Source of the DNA: DAOUVR01 sp034430535
Lineage (GTDB): Bacteria > Chloroflexota > Dehalococcoidia > E44-bin15
Length of the DNA stretch: 56,336 bases
NCBI GenBank assembly: GCA_964443325.1
Contig: CAYUCL010000010.1
Coordinates: 1 to 56,336, forward strand
Direction of reading: 5' to 3'
Position numbers and translations under genes: made by a program. Under the pieces are notes generated by a model. The model did not search any database, had not been told where the DNA came from, and saw nothing but the letters and a program-made list of their open reading frames with translations. The stretch's first letter is position 1. Every line of letters begins with the position of its first letter. Shown piece by piece: positions 8,198 to 16,098 of this stretch.

Positions 8198-9007
8198 ATG
8201 CCTTACCTTTTTGACCATTTGGACGCCGTTAGACAGGTGCTAACCCTCTTCCCCTTTGGATTAATGACTGATGTAGACGGGACGATAAGTGAGATCGTCT
8301 CATGTCCTGAAGAAGCGAGGGTTTCCCCAGTCTGCCGCCAGCAGCTTGCCATCCTGACGAAACGGTTGGAATTGGTGGCAGCTATCTCAGGACGCCCTGC
8401 TCTTGCCGCCAGGGAGATGATAGGGGTTGATGGGATGGTCTACATAGGAAATCATGGCCTGGAGCAGTGGCACGACGGTGTCCTGCAATTCGTCGAAGGG
8501 GTCAAAGAGTACACAACAAAGGTCACAGCGGCGCTCGATGAATTGATGGGCTCCCTGAATGTAGAGGGTATTTCCTTTGAGAACAAGGGGGTGGCGCTCT
8601 CTGTTCATTACCGCCGTAGCCCTGACAGGAAGAGTGCCAGGAACTGCATCCTGGAGAAGATAGCGGCTTCCTTCATAGCGAGAGATTTTAGTATCCAGGA
8701 GGGGAAGATGGTGGTAGAGCTTCGCCCTTCTGTTGAGGTGAACAAGGCTACTGCGGTAGAGGCTCTGGTGAAGAGGTACAACCTGAGAGGTGGAATCTAT
8801 GTGGGGGATGATATTAGCGATGTGGATGCTTTCCGCGCCATTCACCAAGAAATCTTCAAAGGTCTAGCGGTGGGCGTTATTAGCGAAGAAACACCGCAAC
8901 AGTTGGAGAAGGAGGCAGATTTCACCCTTAATGGAGTAGGCGATATGGAGCGTTTCCTTACGTGGCTGTCTGGTGTTGCTCCTTCACTAACCCGGCCACA
9001 TCCCTGA
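8198..9007 (+). CDS. otsB: Trehalose-6-phosphate phosphatase (HAD superfamily)
   Basis: This 269-residue protein removes phosphate from trehalose 6-phosphate. The HAD nucleophile motif DVDGT is at 25-29 (D25 nucleophile, D27 acid/base). Motif IV VGDDISDVDAF binds magnesium, and AAISGRP matches motif II. The gene starts 2 bases after the mscS stop, so the two are co-transcribed. Its last 50 bases overlap the 3' end of the trehalose-phosphate synthase gene on the opposite strand. Confidence 0.92.
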   Translation: MPYLFDHLDAVRQVLTLFPFGLMTDVDGTISEIVSCPEEARVSPVCRQQLAILTKRLELVAAISGRPALAAREMIGVDGMVYIGNHGLEQWHDGVLQFVEGVKEYTTKVTAALDELMGSLNVEGISFENKGVALSVHYRRSPDRKSARNCILEKIAASFIARDFSIQEGKMVVELRPSVEVNKATAVEALVKRYNLRGGIYVGDDISDVDAFRAIHQEIFKGLAVGVISEETPQQLEKEADFTLNGVGDMERFLTWLSGVAPSLTRPHP

Positions 9008-10496
9008 ACTGCTGATAAAGCCATATGGTAATATCTTCCTGCTCAATAGATCTCTTCAGGGCAATTGCTTTCTGTCTTCTTTCATCAGGAGGCATCGACA
9101 GCGCACGGTAGAGTGCTTCTGCCGTTCCTTCCAGGTCAGTTGGCGTTATTCTAAGGGCATTATCCCCAAGCTGTTCACAGGCGCCGGCAGTCTCCGATAG
9201 CACCAGGACCCCATCACAGGTGTTGACTATTGGGCCCTCTTTCGCTACCAGGTTCATGCCATCGATCACCGAGTTCACCAGTAAAACATCGTAATGGCAC
9301 ATGCCAGCAAGTGCTTGAGCATAATTGTTTTCACACAATACATGTATGGGCTGCCAATCATCATTGCCATATTTGGTGTTTACTACCGAGATTGCCTCAT
9401 CGACCTCATCAGAATATCTTCGATACTGTCTTATATGCATTCGCGACGGAACCAGTAAAGCGAGGAATGAAATCTTCCCCTGAAGGTCAGGATATCGCTG
9501 GAGTAGCAAGTCAAAGGCTCTAAAACCTCTAACGATGTTCTTGCTGGGCTCCAGTCGGTCTACCCTGAGAATGGTCTTCTCGCCAAAAAATGGGCGCAGC
9601 TTTTCCTTATATCCTTGCACAAGTGGTGAGCGGACTGTCTTTCGCAGGTTGGCTGCGTCAACAGACACAGGGTAGTGGTTGACCCTGGTGATATGGTCGT
9701 CAATCTGGATGGTGTGTTCTCTGTAATCAACCTCGGCTCCTTCAATGAAAACCTCACAGCAGTGTAAAAAATTGTTCACGTCCTTTTTGGTTTGCATGCC
9801 AACGATATCGCTGGCGCAAAGACCCTCGTAGATCGCCTTGCGCATGAAGCAAGGCAGAAGTTGCCAATAATGAAGTTCTGGCCATGGGATATGGGTGAAG
9901 TGCTGAATGATGGCATTTGGGATTTGCTCTCTAATATAGCCTGGGGCAAGATATAGATGATAATCGTGGAGCATCACCAGAGGGGGGATATCGCTTCTTA
10001 AGGCTTCGTCGATCACTGCGTCTGCGATGGTGCGGTTAACACGCACATAGCCGTTTTCCCAGGCATCATAAACCCTAGCATCGATATTTGGAGTATGAGA
10101 AGAGTTCCACATATAGTGCTGGAGGAACCATAAAAGAGGGTTGCAGATGACGCTGTAGAATTTATGGTAGACAGTTCCTGATGAGACGACAAAGCGAAGG
10201 TAGAGGCTATGACCTGCAAAAGGCGCCTTGAAGCGATTCCCTTGTGCCATTTCTGCAGCCTGGCGGTCTCCTGCTCCCATCGCACTTGATATCCAGGTGA
10301 GGTCGATAAACTGGCTGGTAGCGCTAAGAGCAGTAACAACACCACCACTACCCCGATGCCCTTGCAGCTTGCCCCCTTCATCGATCTGATAATCTATAGG
10401 GCCACGATTGCTGGCAAGGATTAGGTTTCTTTTCCCGGATATTTCTTGACAAAGCTGGCTTAGCCGAAGTTTGCTATCATCGTTCGGCATCGCCAT
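8958..10496 (-). CDS. otsA: Alpha,alpha-trehalose-phosphate synthase (GT20)
   Basis: This glycosyltransferase family 20 enzyme joins a nucleotide-activated glucose to glucose 6-phosphate. Visible family motifs are NRGP near the N-terminus, a GSGGVVTAL loop, HDYHL, HIPWPE, the nucleotide-sugar loop RVDRLEPSKN, and DGMNLVAKE. From the ATG at 10496 it has 512 residues; GGAGG lies only 4 bases before it and 10 before a second ATG at 10490, so the true start may be two codons later. An upstream in-frame ATG at 10592 gives an unlikely N-terminus. It converges with otsB and overlaps it by 50 bases. Glucosylglycerol-phosphate synthase is a related alternative, but the adjacent phosphatase fits trehalose. 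Confidence 0.9.
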   Translation of the reverse strand: MAMPNDDSKLRLSQLCQEISGKRNLILASNRGPIDYQIDEGGKLQGHRGSGGVVTALSATSQFIDLTWISSAMGAGDRQAAEMAQGNRFKAPFAGHSLYLRFVVSSGTVYHKFYSVICNPLLWFLQHYMWNSSHTPNIDARVYDAWENGYVRVNRTIADAVIDEALRSDIPPLVMLHDYHLYLAPGYIREQIPNAIIQHFTHIPWPELHYWQLLPCFMRKAIYEGLCASDIVGMQTKKDVNNFLHCCEVFIEGAEVDYREHTIQIDDHITRVNHYPVSVDAANLRKTVRSPLVQGYKEKLRPFFGEKTILRVDRLEPSKNIVRGFRAFDLLLQRYPDLQGKISFLALLVPSRMHIRQYRRYSDEVDEAISVVNTKYGNDDWQPIHVLCENNYAQALAGMCHYDVLLVNSVIDGMNLVAKEGPIVNTCDGVLVLSETAGACEQLGDNALRITPTDLEGTAEALYRALSMPPDERRQKAIALKRSIEQEDITIWLYQQFRDVAGLVKEQHQTAT

Positions 10497-10676
10497 ATCG
10501 CCTCCATATTTTTTGTTGATTCGCTTTGGGTCTGATTTTAATGAACAATCTATAAGAAGAGTTAAAAACGGATAGCTAAACTTAACACACACATTCCAAG
10601 GATGTCAAGTCCATGCTGGCTTGGTAACCTTAGCCTCTCCCGACTGTCTGCAGGTTTCCTTACGAATGCTCTTTCG

Positions 10677-10706
10677 TTGACATGTCGCTCTTGCTTACAC
10701 TAAAAT
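10677..10706 (+). promoter_or_regulatory. Candidate promoter of the alaS operon
   Basis: TTGACA at 10677 and TAAAAT at 10701 are 18 bases apart. Transcription would start only a few bases before the alaS ATG at 10716, giving a nearly leaderless transcript, so either a second promoter exists upstream or leaderless initiation is used. Confidence 0.5.
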
Positions 10707-10715
10707 CAGGAAGGG

Positions 10716-13382
10716 ATGAAGAGCGACGAAATTCGAGATACATTCCTCCATTTTTTTGAGGAGAAGGGGCATAAGGTTGTTCCCAGCTCTTCCCTTATAC
10801 CTGTGGGGGATCCCACGCTACTCTTGACAAGCGCTGGTATGGTCCAGTTTAAGCCTTATTTTACCGGAGAGGCAGTCCCCCCATCACCGCGTCTGGCATC
10901 GTGCCAGAAATGTTTCCGTGTAACTGATATCGACTCTGTTGGCGATTCCAAGCACCTCACCTTCTTCGAGATGCTGGGCAATTTCAGCGTCGGAGACTAT
11001 TTCAAGCGTGAGGCGATTGAGTGGGCGTGGGAGTTTGTTACCGAGAGGTTAAAGCTGCCCCCAGAGCGTCTTTGGGTCAGCATCTTCCTCGATGACGACG
11101 AGGCTTTCCGTTACTGGCGAGAGCTAGGAGTTCCCGAGAAGCAAATTACTCGTTTTGGCGAGGAGGACAATTTCTGGGGACCGGCTGGCGACACTGGGCC
11201 ATGTGGGCCATGCAGCGAGATCCACTACGACCTTGGCGAAAGTGTCGGCTGCGGCAAGCCCACCTGCGGGCCGAACTGTGATTGTGGCCGCTTCAGCGAG
11301 ATCTGGAATCTTGTTTTTACTCAGTATGACCAGCTAGAGAATGGAACGAGAATCCCTCTTCCCAAGCCCAATATCGATACCGGAATGGGGCTGGAGCGCA
11401 CTGCAGCAGCGATGCAGGGAAAGACATCGATCTATGATACTGACCTGCTCGCCCCATTAATAGAATGTGCGGCAAAATTATCAGACAAGTGCTATGGTGA
11501 GGATGAGACAACCGACCGGTCACTAAGAATCGTCGCTGAACATGGTAGGGCCATCACTTTCTTGCTTGCTGATAGGGTGATGCCCTCAAACGAGGGGAGA
11601 GGTTATGTATTGCGGCGTGTGCTCAGACGAGCCGTTCTCTTCGGCAAGAAGCTAGGAGTGGAAGAGCCCTTCTTGAGTGAGCTGGCAAAAGTTACGATTA
11701 CTCAAATGCAACATGAATATCCCGAGCTTAACAGAGAGCGGAAGTTCATCCTCAGCACCATCGAGGCTGAAGAGTCCAGATTCGACCAGACACTGGAGGT
11801 TGGCCTCAATCTGCTGGATCACGTCATAGAGGGGTCAAAGAAGACAGGACAAGGGGCGATCTCTGGACAAGACATATTCAGATTGTACGATACCTATGGG
11901 TTTCCAAAGGAGATTACCGCCGAGATAGCAGCGGAAAACGGATTGGCGCTGGACCTGGATGGCTTCGAGCAGGAGATGGAACGCCAGCGGGAAAGAGCGA
12001 GAGCAGCGCAGAAAGTCATCGTCGTAAGACCAGAACCCGCGAGAGCGGTGCTGCGTGTGGCGGGACCAACGGTCATCATATCCGGCCCGGGGGAGACGCG
12101 GTTCGTCGGGAATGAGAAGCTTGCATACACGTCGACTATCAGGCATCTAAGGGTCGACACCCGGAAGGTCGACACTGCTCACCAGGGGAAAGCGGTGGAT
12201 ATTGAACTACCAGAAACGCCGTTTTACGGCGAGATGGGCGGCCAGGTTGGCGACACCGGTCAGATTGTCGGAGCAAACGGCATCGTACAAGTAGTGCAGA
12301 CGATGAGAACAGCCAACGACATTACGGTGCACCGTGGCACAGTTATCGAAGGAACGATATCACCCGGTGAGACCGTGAAGGCTACTGTGGATAAGGAGCG
12401 CCGTCTGGACATATCCCGGAATCACACCGCGACTCAGCTCCTTCAAGCAGCGCGGCGCCAGGTGCTCGGCGAGCATGTCCGTCAATCTGGTTCTCTTGTA
12501 GCACCCGATCGTCTGAGGTTTGACTTTTCTTATCGTGGCGCCCTCACCGACGAGCAGCTTTCTGAAGTGCAGCGCATCGTCAACGAGAGGATACGACAGA
12601 ACCTGAAGATAAGGTATAAGATGATGCCCTATCAGCAAGCCTTGGATGCAGGCGCTCTGGCCTTCTTCGAGGAGAAATACGGCGAACAAGTGCGGGTGCT
12701 TGAGATTGGCAAACCCTCGATTAGCCTTGAGCTGTGTGGAGGCACTCACGTGAAACAGACAGGTGACATCGGCTTTTTCCAGATCGTTGCCGAGGCAAGC
12801 ATAGGAGCGGGATTGCGCCGCATCGAGGCGGTCACCGGTAGAGGCGCCGAGGGACTTATCAAAGAGAGGTTCTCCATTATAGAGCACGTTGCCGATGAGC
12901 TGAAGGCACCAGTCGCTGAGATCGAAAACCGCATTGCCGCCATGCAGGCGGAGATAAATGCCGAACGAAAGAAGGCACTCATTCTGGAGCGAGAGATGCT
13001 AAGGAGCAGCCTGGATTCAATATTGACCAACGCGGAGTCGGTAAATGACATCACGGTGCTAGCAGTAAAAGTTTATGCTTCAGATATGGAGGCATTACGC
13101 CAGACGGGAGATTTAATCAAAGAGCGGTTAAAAAGCGCGGTGGTCGTACTGGGAGCAGTGTATAACGACCGCCCCAATTTTGTGGCTATGGTCACCCCGG
13201 GTCTGGTCAAAAAGGGACTGCATGCTGGAAATATAGTGAAACAGGTTGCTGCGGTCGCCGGCGGTGGCGGAGGAGGTAAAGCTGAGATAGGGCAGGCCGG
13301 TGGCAAGGATGTGAGCAAGCTTGATGACGCCTTAAGGCTGGTGAAAGAGCTGGTAGCAAAGCATGGCCATACTGGGGCTTGA
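10716..13382 (+). CDS. alaS: Alanyl-tRNA synthetase
   Basis: This is a full-length AlaRS (888 residues) that charges tRNA-Ala and edits mischarged Ser and Gly. The catalytic domain (1-240) has the class II motifs, including LTSAGMVQFKPYF and FFEMLGNFSVGDYF. The tRNA-recognition region covers about 240-455. The editing (SAD) domain starts with HTATQ at 570-574 and ends with CGGTH at 674-678. The C-Ala/DHHA1 domain has the glycine-rich GGGGGGK near 850-856. One oddity is that the second zinc histidine of the usual HTATH is Gln574, while H570, C674 and H678 remain. The end overlaps ruvX by 20 bases. Confidence 0.97.
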   Translation: MKSDEIRDTFLHFFEEKGHKVVPSSSLIPVGDPTLLLTSAGMVQFKPYFTGEAVPPSPRLASCQKCFRVTDIDSVGDSKHLTFFEMLGNFSVGDYFKREAIEWAWEFVTERLKLPPERLWVSIFLDDDEAFRYWRELGVPEKQITRFGEEDNFWGPAGDTGPCGPCSEIHYDLGESVGCGKPTCGPNCDCGRFSEIWNLVFTQYDQLENGTRIPLPKPNIDTGMGLERTAAAMQGKTSIYDTDLLAPLIECAAKLSDKCYGEDETTDRSLRIVAEHGRAITFLLADRVMPSNEGRGYVLRRVLRRAVLFGKKLGVEEPFLSELAKVTITQMQHEYPELNRERKFILSTIEAEESRFDQTLEVGLNLLDHVIEGSKKTGQGAISGQDIFRLYDTYGFPKEITAEIAAENGLALDLDGFEQEMERQRERARAAQKVIVVRPEPARAVLRVAGPTVIISGPGETRFVGNEKLAYTSTIRHLRVDTRKVDTAHQGKAVDIELPETPFYGEMGGQVGDTGQIVGANGIVQVVQTMRTANDITVHRGTVIEGTISPGETVKATVDKERRLDISRNHTATQLLQAARRQVLGEHVRQSGSLVAPDRLRFDFSYRGALTDEQLSEVQRIVNERIRQNLKIRYKMMPYQQALDAGALAFFEEKYGEQVRVLEIGKPSISLELCGGTHVKQTGDIGFFQIVAEASIGAGLRRIEAVTGRGAEGLIKERFSIIEHVADELKAPVAEIENRIAAMQAEINAERKKALILEREMLRSSLDSILTNAESVNDITVLAVKVYASDMEALRQTGDLIKERLKSAVVVLGAVYNDRPNFVAMVTPGLVKKGLHAGNIVKQVAAVAGGGGGGKAEIGQAGGKDVSKLDDALRLVKELVAKHGHTGA

Positions 13383-13785
13383 TTACGGAGAGAAGCGAAT
13401 TGGGGTCGCCCTTGCCAATAGCGAGGGGCTCCTCGTCATACCTATGACCATAATCGAGCGCACCAGAGAAAAAGCAGACCTGGATAAAGTCCTTGCTCTA
13501 GTTGAGGGGTATGAAGTGGAGCGAATTATAGTTGGGCTCCCTCTATCCTTAGACGGCGCTATTGGCAAACAGGCGGAGGAGGCTCTCGCTTTTTCCAAAG
13601 CGCTTTCTCGGCATATCAAGATTCCTGTAGATATGTGGGATGAACGCTACTCTACGGTCGATGCAGAAAGCCTATTCCTGGATGCCGGGATGAAGAGGGA
13701 GAAGCGAAGAGAGCGCCGCGATGCTATGGCAGCGGCGATTATTTTACAGGACTATATAGATAACAAGAAGGCTCATCAAGACTAA
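13363..13785 (+). CDS. ruvX: RuvX/YqgF Holliday-junction resolvase-like nuclease
   Basis: This is a 140-residue RNase H-fold protein of the YqgF family, linked to 16S rRNA 5' maturation in E. coli and to Holliday-junction processing in mycobacteria. Family motifs are GLDYGEKRIGVA at 4-15 and DERYSTVDAE near the C-terminus, both containing catalytic acidic residues; the central IIVGLPLSLDG is also typical. It overlaps alaS by 20 bases and is followed 4 bases later by aroE, so it is translated from the same message. The alaS-ruvX pairing is common in bacteria. Confidence 0.94.
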   Translation: MAILGLDYGEKRIGVALANSEGLLVIPMTIIERTREKADLDKVLALVEGYEVERIIVGLPLSLDGAIGKQAEEALAFSKALSRHIKIPVDMWDERYSTVDAESLFLDAGMKREKRRERRDAMAAAIILQDYIDNKKAHQD

Positions 13786-13789
13786 TGAT

Positions 13790-14722
13790 ATGACAAGGTA
13801 TGTTGGTCTCATTGGATATCCCCTAGGACATTCCATCTCCCCACCCATGCAGCAAGCCGCCTTTGACTACTACAACCTTGACCTTCGCTATGAGGCATGG
13901 GAGACGGAAGCGACAGATCTTCGTAAAGTTCTGGAGCGGGTTCGCCAGGCTTCAACCCTGGGGGCGAATGTCACCGTGCCACATAAAGAAGTGATGGTAT
14001 CCTTGCTGGACCAACTCGATGATCTGGCCATTGAGATTGGAGCGGTGAATACCATCGTGAATCGCGGTGGGCAACTTGTAGGCTACAATACAGATGTCGG
14101 CGGCTTTTTAAGGGCGCTGCGACAGGAGGGAGACTTCAGCCCAGCGGGTAAGCGCGTGGTGCTTCTTGGCGCTGGCGGAGTGGCGCGGGCGGCAAGTTTC
14201 GCCCTGGCGAGGGCAGGGGTTAAATCGCTTGTCATGACCGACATCATTGCAGAGAGGGTTCAGGATCTGGTATCGGACCTAGAAAGAAGCTTGGTGCGCA
14301 CCCAAGGTCCACTCCCCAGCAGCTACGTTGATGCTAAGAACGTGGGAGGTATTGACTCGCCGGGGTTTGAATCATGGCCCATCCCTGAAACCATAGCGCT
14401 CTCGTCAGATGACCCCCAGTTTGTAGAGGCGCTATCAGGCTGCGACCTTCTGGTCAACTGCACGCCAGTGGGTATGAAGCACAGCGCCACCGAAGGCCAG
14501 TCGCCAATTGAAGCAGCGTCTATCCCAAAGGAGGCGCTAGTCTACGATGTAGTGTATAATCCATTAGATACCCAACTACTTTCAGATGCAAAAAAGGCCG
14601 GAGCGCACACTCTCGGCGGGCTTACCATGCTCGTCTACCAAGGAGCGACGGCCTTCGAGCTCTGGACCGGCAGAGAAGCTCCGATTGACATAATGTTCCA
14701 GGCAGCAAAGGAATCTTTGTAG
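13790..14722 (+). CDS. aroE: Shikimate dehydrogenase
   Basis: This NADPH-dependent enzyme reduces 3-dehydroshikimate to shikimate. The substrate-binding domain has GYPLGHSISP, NVTVPHKE (catalytic lysine) and YNTDVGGF (catalytic aspartate). The nucleotide-binding loop GAGGVARA and the late motif NCTPVGM are also present. At 310 residues it is longer than most AroE proteins because of an insertion of about 25 residues before GCDLLVNCTP. The 3' end is intact, although a diverged copy of its last 37 codons occurs at 15981-16091. It belongs to the aro run that continues with aroC and aroKB after an interruption. Confidence 0.95.
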   Translation: MTRYVGLIGYPLGHSISPPMQQAAFDYYNLDLRYEAWETEATDLRKVLERVRQASTLGANVTVPHKEVMVSLLDQLDDLAIEIGAVNTIVNRGGQLVGYNTDVGGFLRALRQEGDFSPAGKRVVLLGAGGVARAASFALARAGVKSLVMTDIIAERVQDLVSDLERSLVRTQGPLPSSYVDAKNVGGIDSPGFESWPIPETIALSSDDPQFVEALSGCDLLVNCTPVGMKHSATEGQSPIEAASIPKEALVYDVVYNPLDTQLLSDAKKAGAHTLGGLTMLVYQGATAFELWTGREAPIDIMFQAAKESL

Positions 14723-14766
14723 CGTCAGCAAGTTGGAGTCTTGCTGATAGTAGAGGTATGTTAGAG

Positions 14767-14825
14767 TGTTTCGTTTTTTAACCGCAGGGGAATCTCATGG
14801 TAGGGCGTTGACCGCCTTTATAGAG
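14767..14825 (+). pseudogene. Remnant of a second, diverged aroC (first 20 codons)
   Basis: About 50 of 59 bases match the start of the intact aroC at 16671. Read in the aroC frame the fragment gives FRFLTAGESHGRALTAFIE against FRFLTAGESHGRALTAIVE. Six of the differences are synonymous, which means the two copies diverged while both were functional. The homology then stops abruptly. It is therefore a fossil of a different aroC allele rather than a decayed recent duplicate. Confidence 0.8.
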
Positions 14826-15054
14826 TTTACTATTCAACATGTAGAAATAGAACTCAAGAACCTGTCTGAAAACCATGGGTAGGTTGGAGCATCTGCTCCA
14901 ACCACAACCACCCCGATTATATCGGGTCAGGCCACCCTGTTTAATTAACTTTTTAGACACCCTCTCAATAAAAATGCATAGACCGATAAAGCTCACCCAC
15001 CATGCACTAAGAGAAAATGGACAAAACGGATGCCACATAAAAAAGAAACCTACG

Positions 15055-15157
15055 TGTCATTCTGAGGGACTCTGAGTGAAACGAAGGGGCTCGAAGAATC
15101 TGTCGTCCTCCCCCATCGAGATTCTTCCCCTTCACTCTGTGAAGGGTCAGAATGACA
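15055..15157. mobile_element. MITE-like element, TIR TGTCATTCTGA, copy 2
   Basis: This 103-base unit has the same 11-base inverted ends as the copy at 276-413 and contains paired CGAAGAATCT and GAGATTCTTC motifs. No coding capacity. Confidence 0.6.
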
Positions 15158-15306
15158 GAATAGTATCGTTTCGCTAAGAGTTTCGGCTCACCGCAATGAG
15201 AGGGGCAATTGGGAAGAGGTGATGTGCCACTAATCATGTGAACGAGTGCACTCCGCATCATTCATCAAATCTCTGATCTCCATTTTTTCGATCTGCGAAT
15301 TCTCCC

Positions 15307-15335
15307 TTGCTTTAGCAAGCCATGCGTGTTAAAAT
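15307..15335 (+). promoter_or_regulatory. Promoter of the toxin-antitoxin pair
   Basis: TTGCTT at 15307 and TAAAAT at 15330 are separated by 17 bases. The minus-35 overlaps the palindrome TTGCTTTAGCAA, a possible operator for the AbrB-type antitoxin, since such antitoxins usually repress their own promoter. Confidence 0.6.
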
Positions 15336-15381
15336 CTGACTAAATAATGGCGCAATGAGCCAATGTAGCAAGGAGACTCCA

Positions 15382-15666
15382 ATGGGTACACTAGCAAAGC
15401 TAACCAGTGGCGGTCAGGTAACTCTTCCCAAGGAAATCAGAATAAAGACCAACATGCAGCCTGGTGATTTTGTCGAAGTTGAGCTTGATGAGGAAGGACA
15501 CATAGTGCTGACACCGAAGAAGCTTGTGGATTCTAGCCAGGCCTACTTCTGGACTGAAGAGTGGCAAAAGGGGGAGCGAAAAGCAGACGAGGATATAAAG
15601 GCTGGTCGAGTTAAGAAGTTCAAGTCAGCTACCGAGGCAGTCAAGTATCTTGAGGACAGAGCATAG
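15382..15666 (+). CDS. AbrB/MazE-type antitoxin
   Basis: This is a small (94 residues) DNA-binding antitoxin. Residues 1-45 form a SpoVT/AbrB swapped-hairpin domain with the signature KLTSGGQVTLPKEIR. The charged C-terminal half (FWTEEWQKGERKADEDI) resembles toxin-wrapping tails. I chose the ATG at 15382 because AAGGAG lies 7 bases upstream; an ATG at 15355 is in frame but lacks such a site. The toxin gene begins 2 bases after its stop, so the pair is one unit, probably self-repressed. It lies between remnants of a second aroE and aroC. Confidence 0.88.
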   Translation: MGTLAKLTSGGQVTLPKEIRIKTNMQPGDFVEVELDEEGHIVLTPKKLVDSSQAYFWTEEWQKGERKADEDIKAGRVKKFKSATEAVKYLEDRA

Positions 15667-15668
15667 CT

Positions 15669-15929
15669 GTGGAGATCCTCTTCACTGAGCAATTTGAGCA
15701 GGCATATACCAAACTAACTAAGGCCGAGAAACGGAGCGTTCGCAAAGGGCTTGCTCTATTGGGTGATAACCCAAGGCATCCTGGCCTGCGCGTCAAGAAA
15801 ATGGAAGGCAGTAAGAACATCTGGGAAGCTCGGGTTTCAAAGAGATTACGGATGACTTTCGGAATGAGTGGGGAAAGCATCGTAATGCGCAACGTTGGAG
15901 CGCACGACAAGGGCTTAAAGAGACCGTGA
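15669..15929 (+). CDS. RelE/ParE-superfamily toxin
   Basis: This is an 86-residue toxin of the RelE/YafQ-like fold, expected to cut mRNA on the ribosome. It shows the usual pattern: an N-terminal helix pair (FEQAYTKLTKAEKRSVRKGL), then NPRHPGLRVKKM, then the strands IWEARVSKRLRMTF and IVMRNVGAHD. Basic residues K59 and R60 could contact RNA. It starts with GTG at 15669 right after the antitoxin. AbrB-type antitoxins more often accompany MazF or VapC toxins, so this pairing is a hybrid seen in some environmental bacteria. Confidence 0.85.
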   Translation: MEILFTEQFEQAYTKLTKAEKRSVRKGLALLGDNPRHPGLRVKKMEGSKNIWEARVSKRLRMTFGMSGESIVMRNVGAHDKGLKRP

Positions 15930-15980
15930 CCGTTATAGGAGCAGATAATTTAGGAAGCGAAAAAATCTTGATCACGCATC

Positions 15981-16091
15981 CTTGGTGGTCTTGCTATGCT
16001 GGTCTACCAGGGAGCGATGGCCTTCGAGCTATGGACAGGCAAGGAAGCTCCATTTGACATAATGTTTGAGGCAGCGAAAGGAGACCTGTAG
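15981..16091 (+). pseudogene. Remnant of a second, diverged aroE (last 36 codons plus stop)
   Basis: This stretch aligns with the 3' end of the intact aroE at 14612-14722. It reads LGGLAMLVYQGAMAFELW and so on to the stop, against LGGLTMLVYQGATAFELW in the intact gene. Most base differences are synonymous, as for the aroC fragment, so it comes from a diverged but once functional allele. The sequence upstream is unrelated. Confidence 0.82.
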
Positions 16092-16098
16092 GAAAATC

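Larger units (their letters stand above)
14723..15381. repeat. Interrupted aroE-aroC junction: gene remnant plus repeats
   Basis: No intact gene is present. After aroE come an aroC-like 5' fragment (14767-14825), a GGTTGGAGC palindrome copy (14879-14936), a MITE-like element (15055-15157) and the promoter of the toxin-antitoxin pair (15307-15335). The stretch looks like the left part of an acquired segment. Confidence 0.7.
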
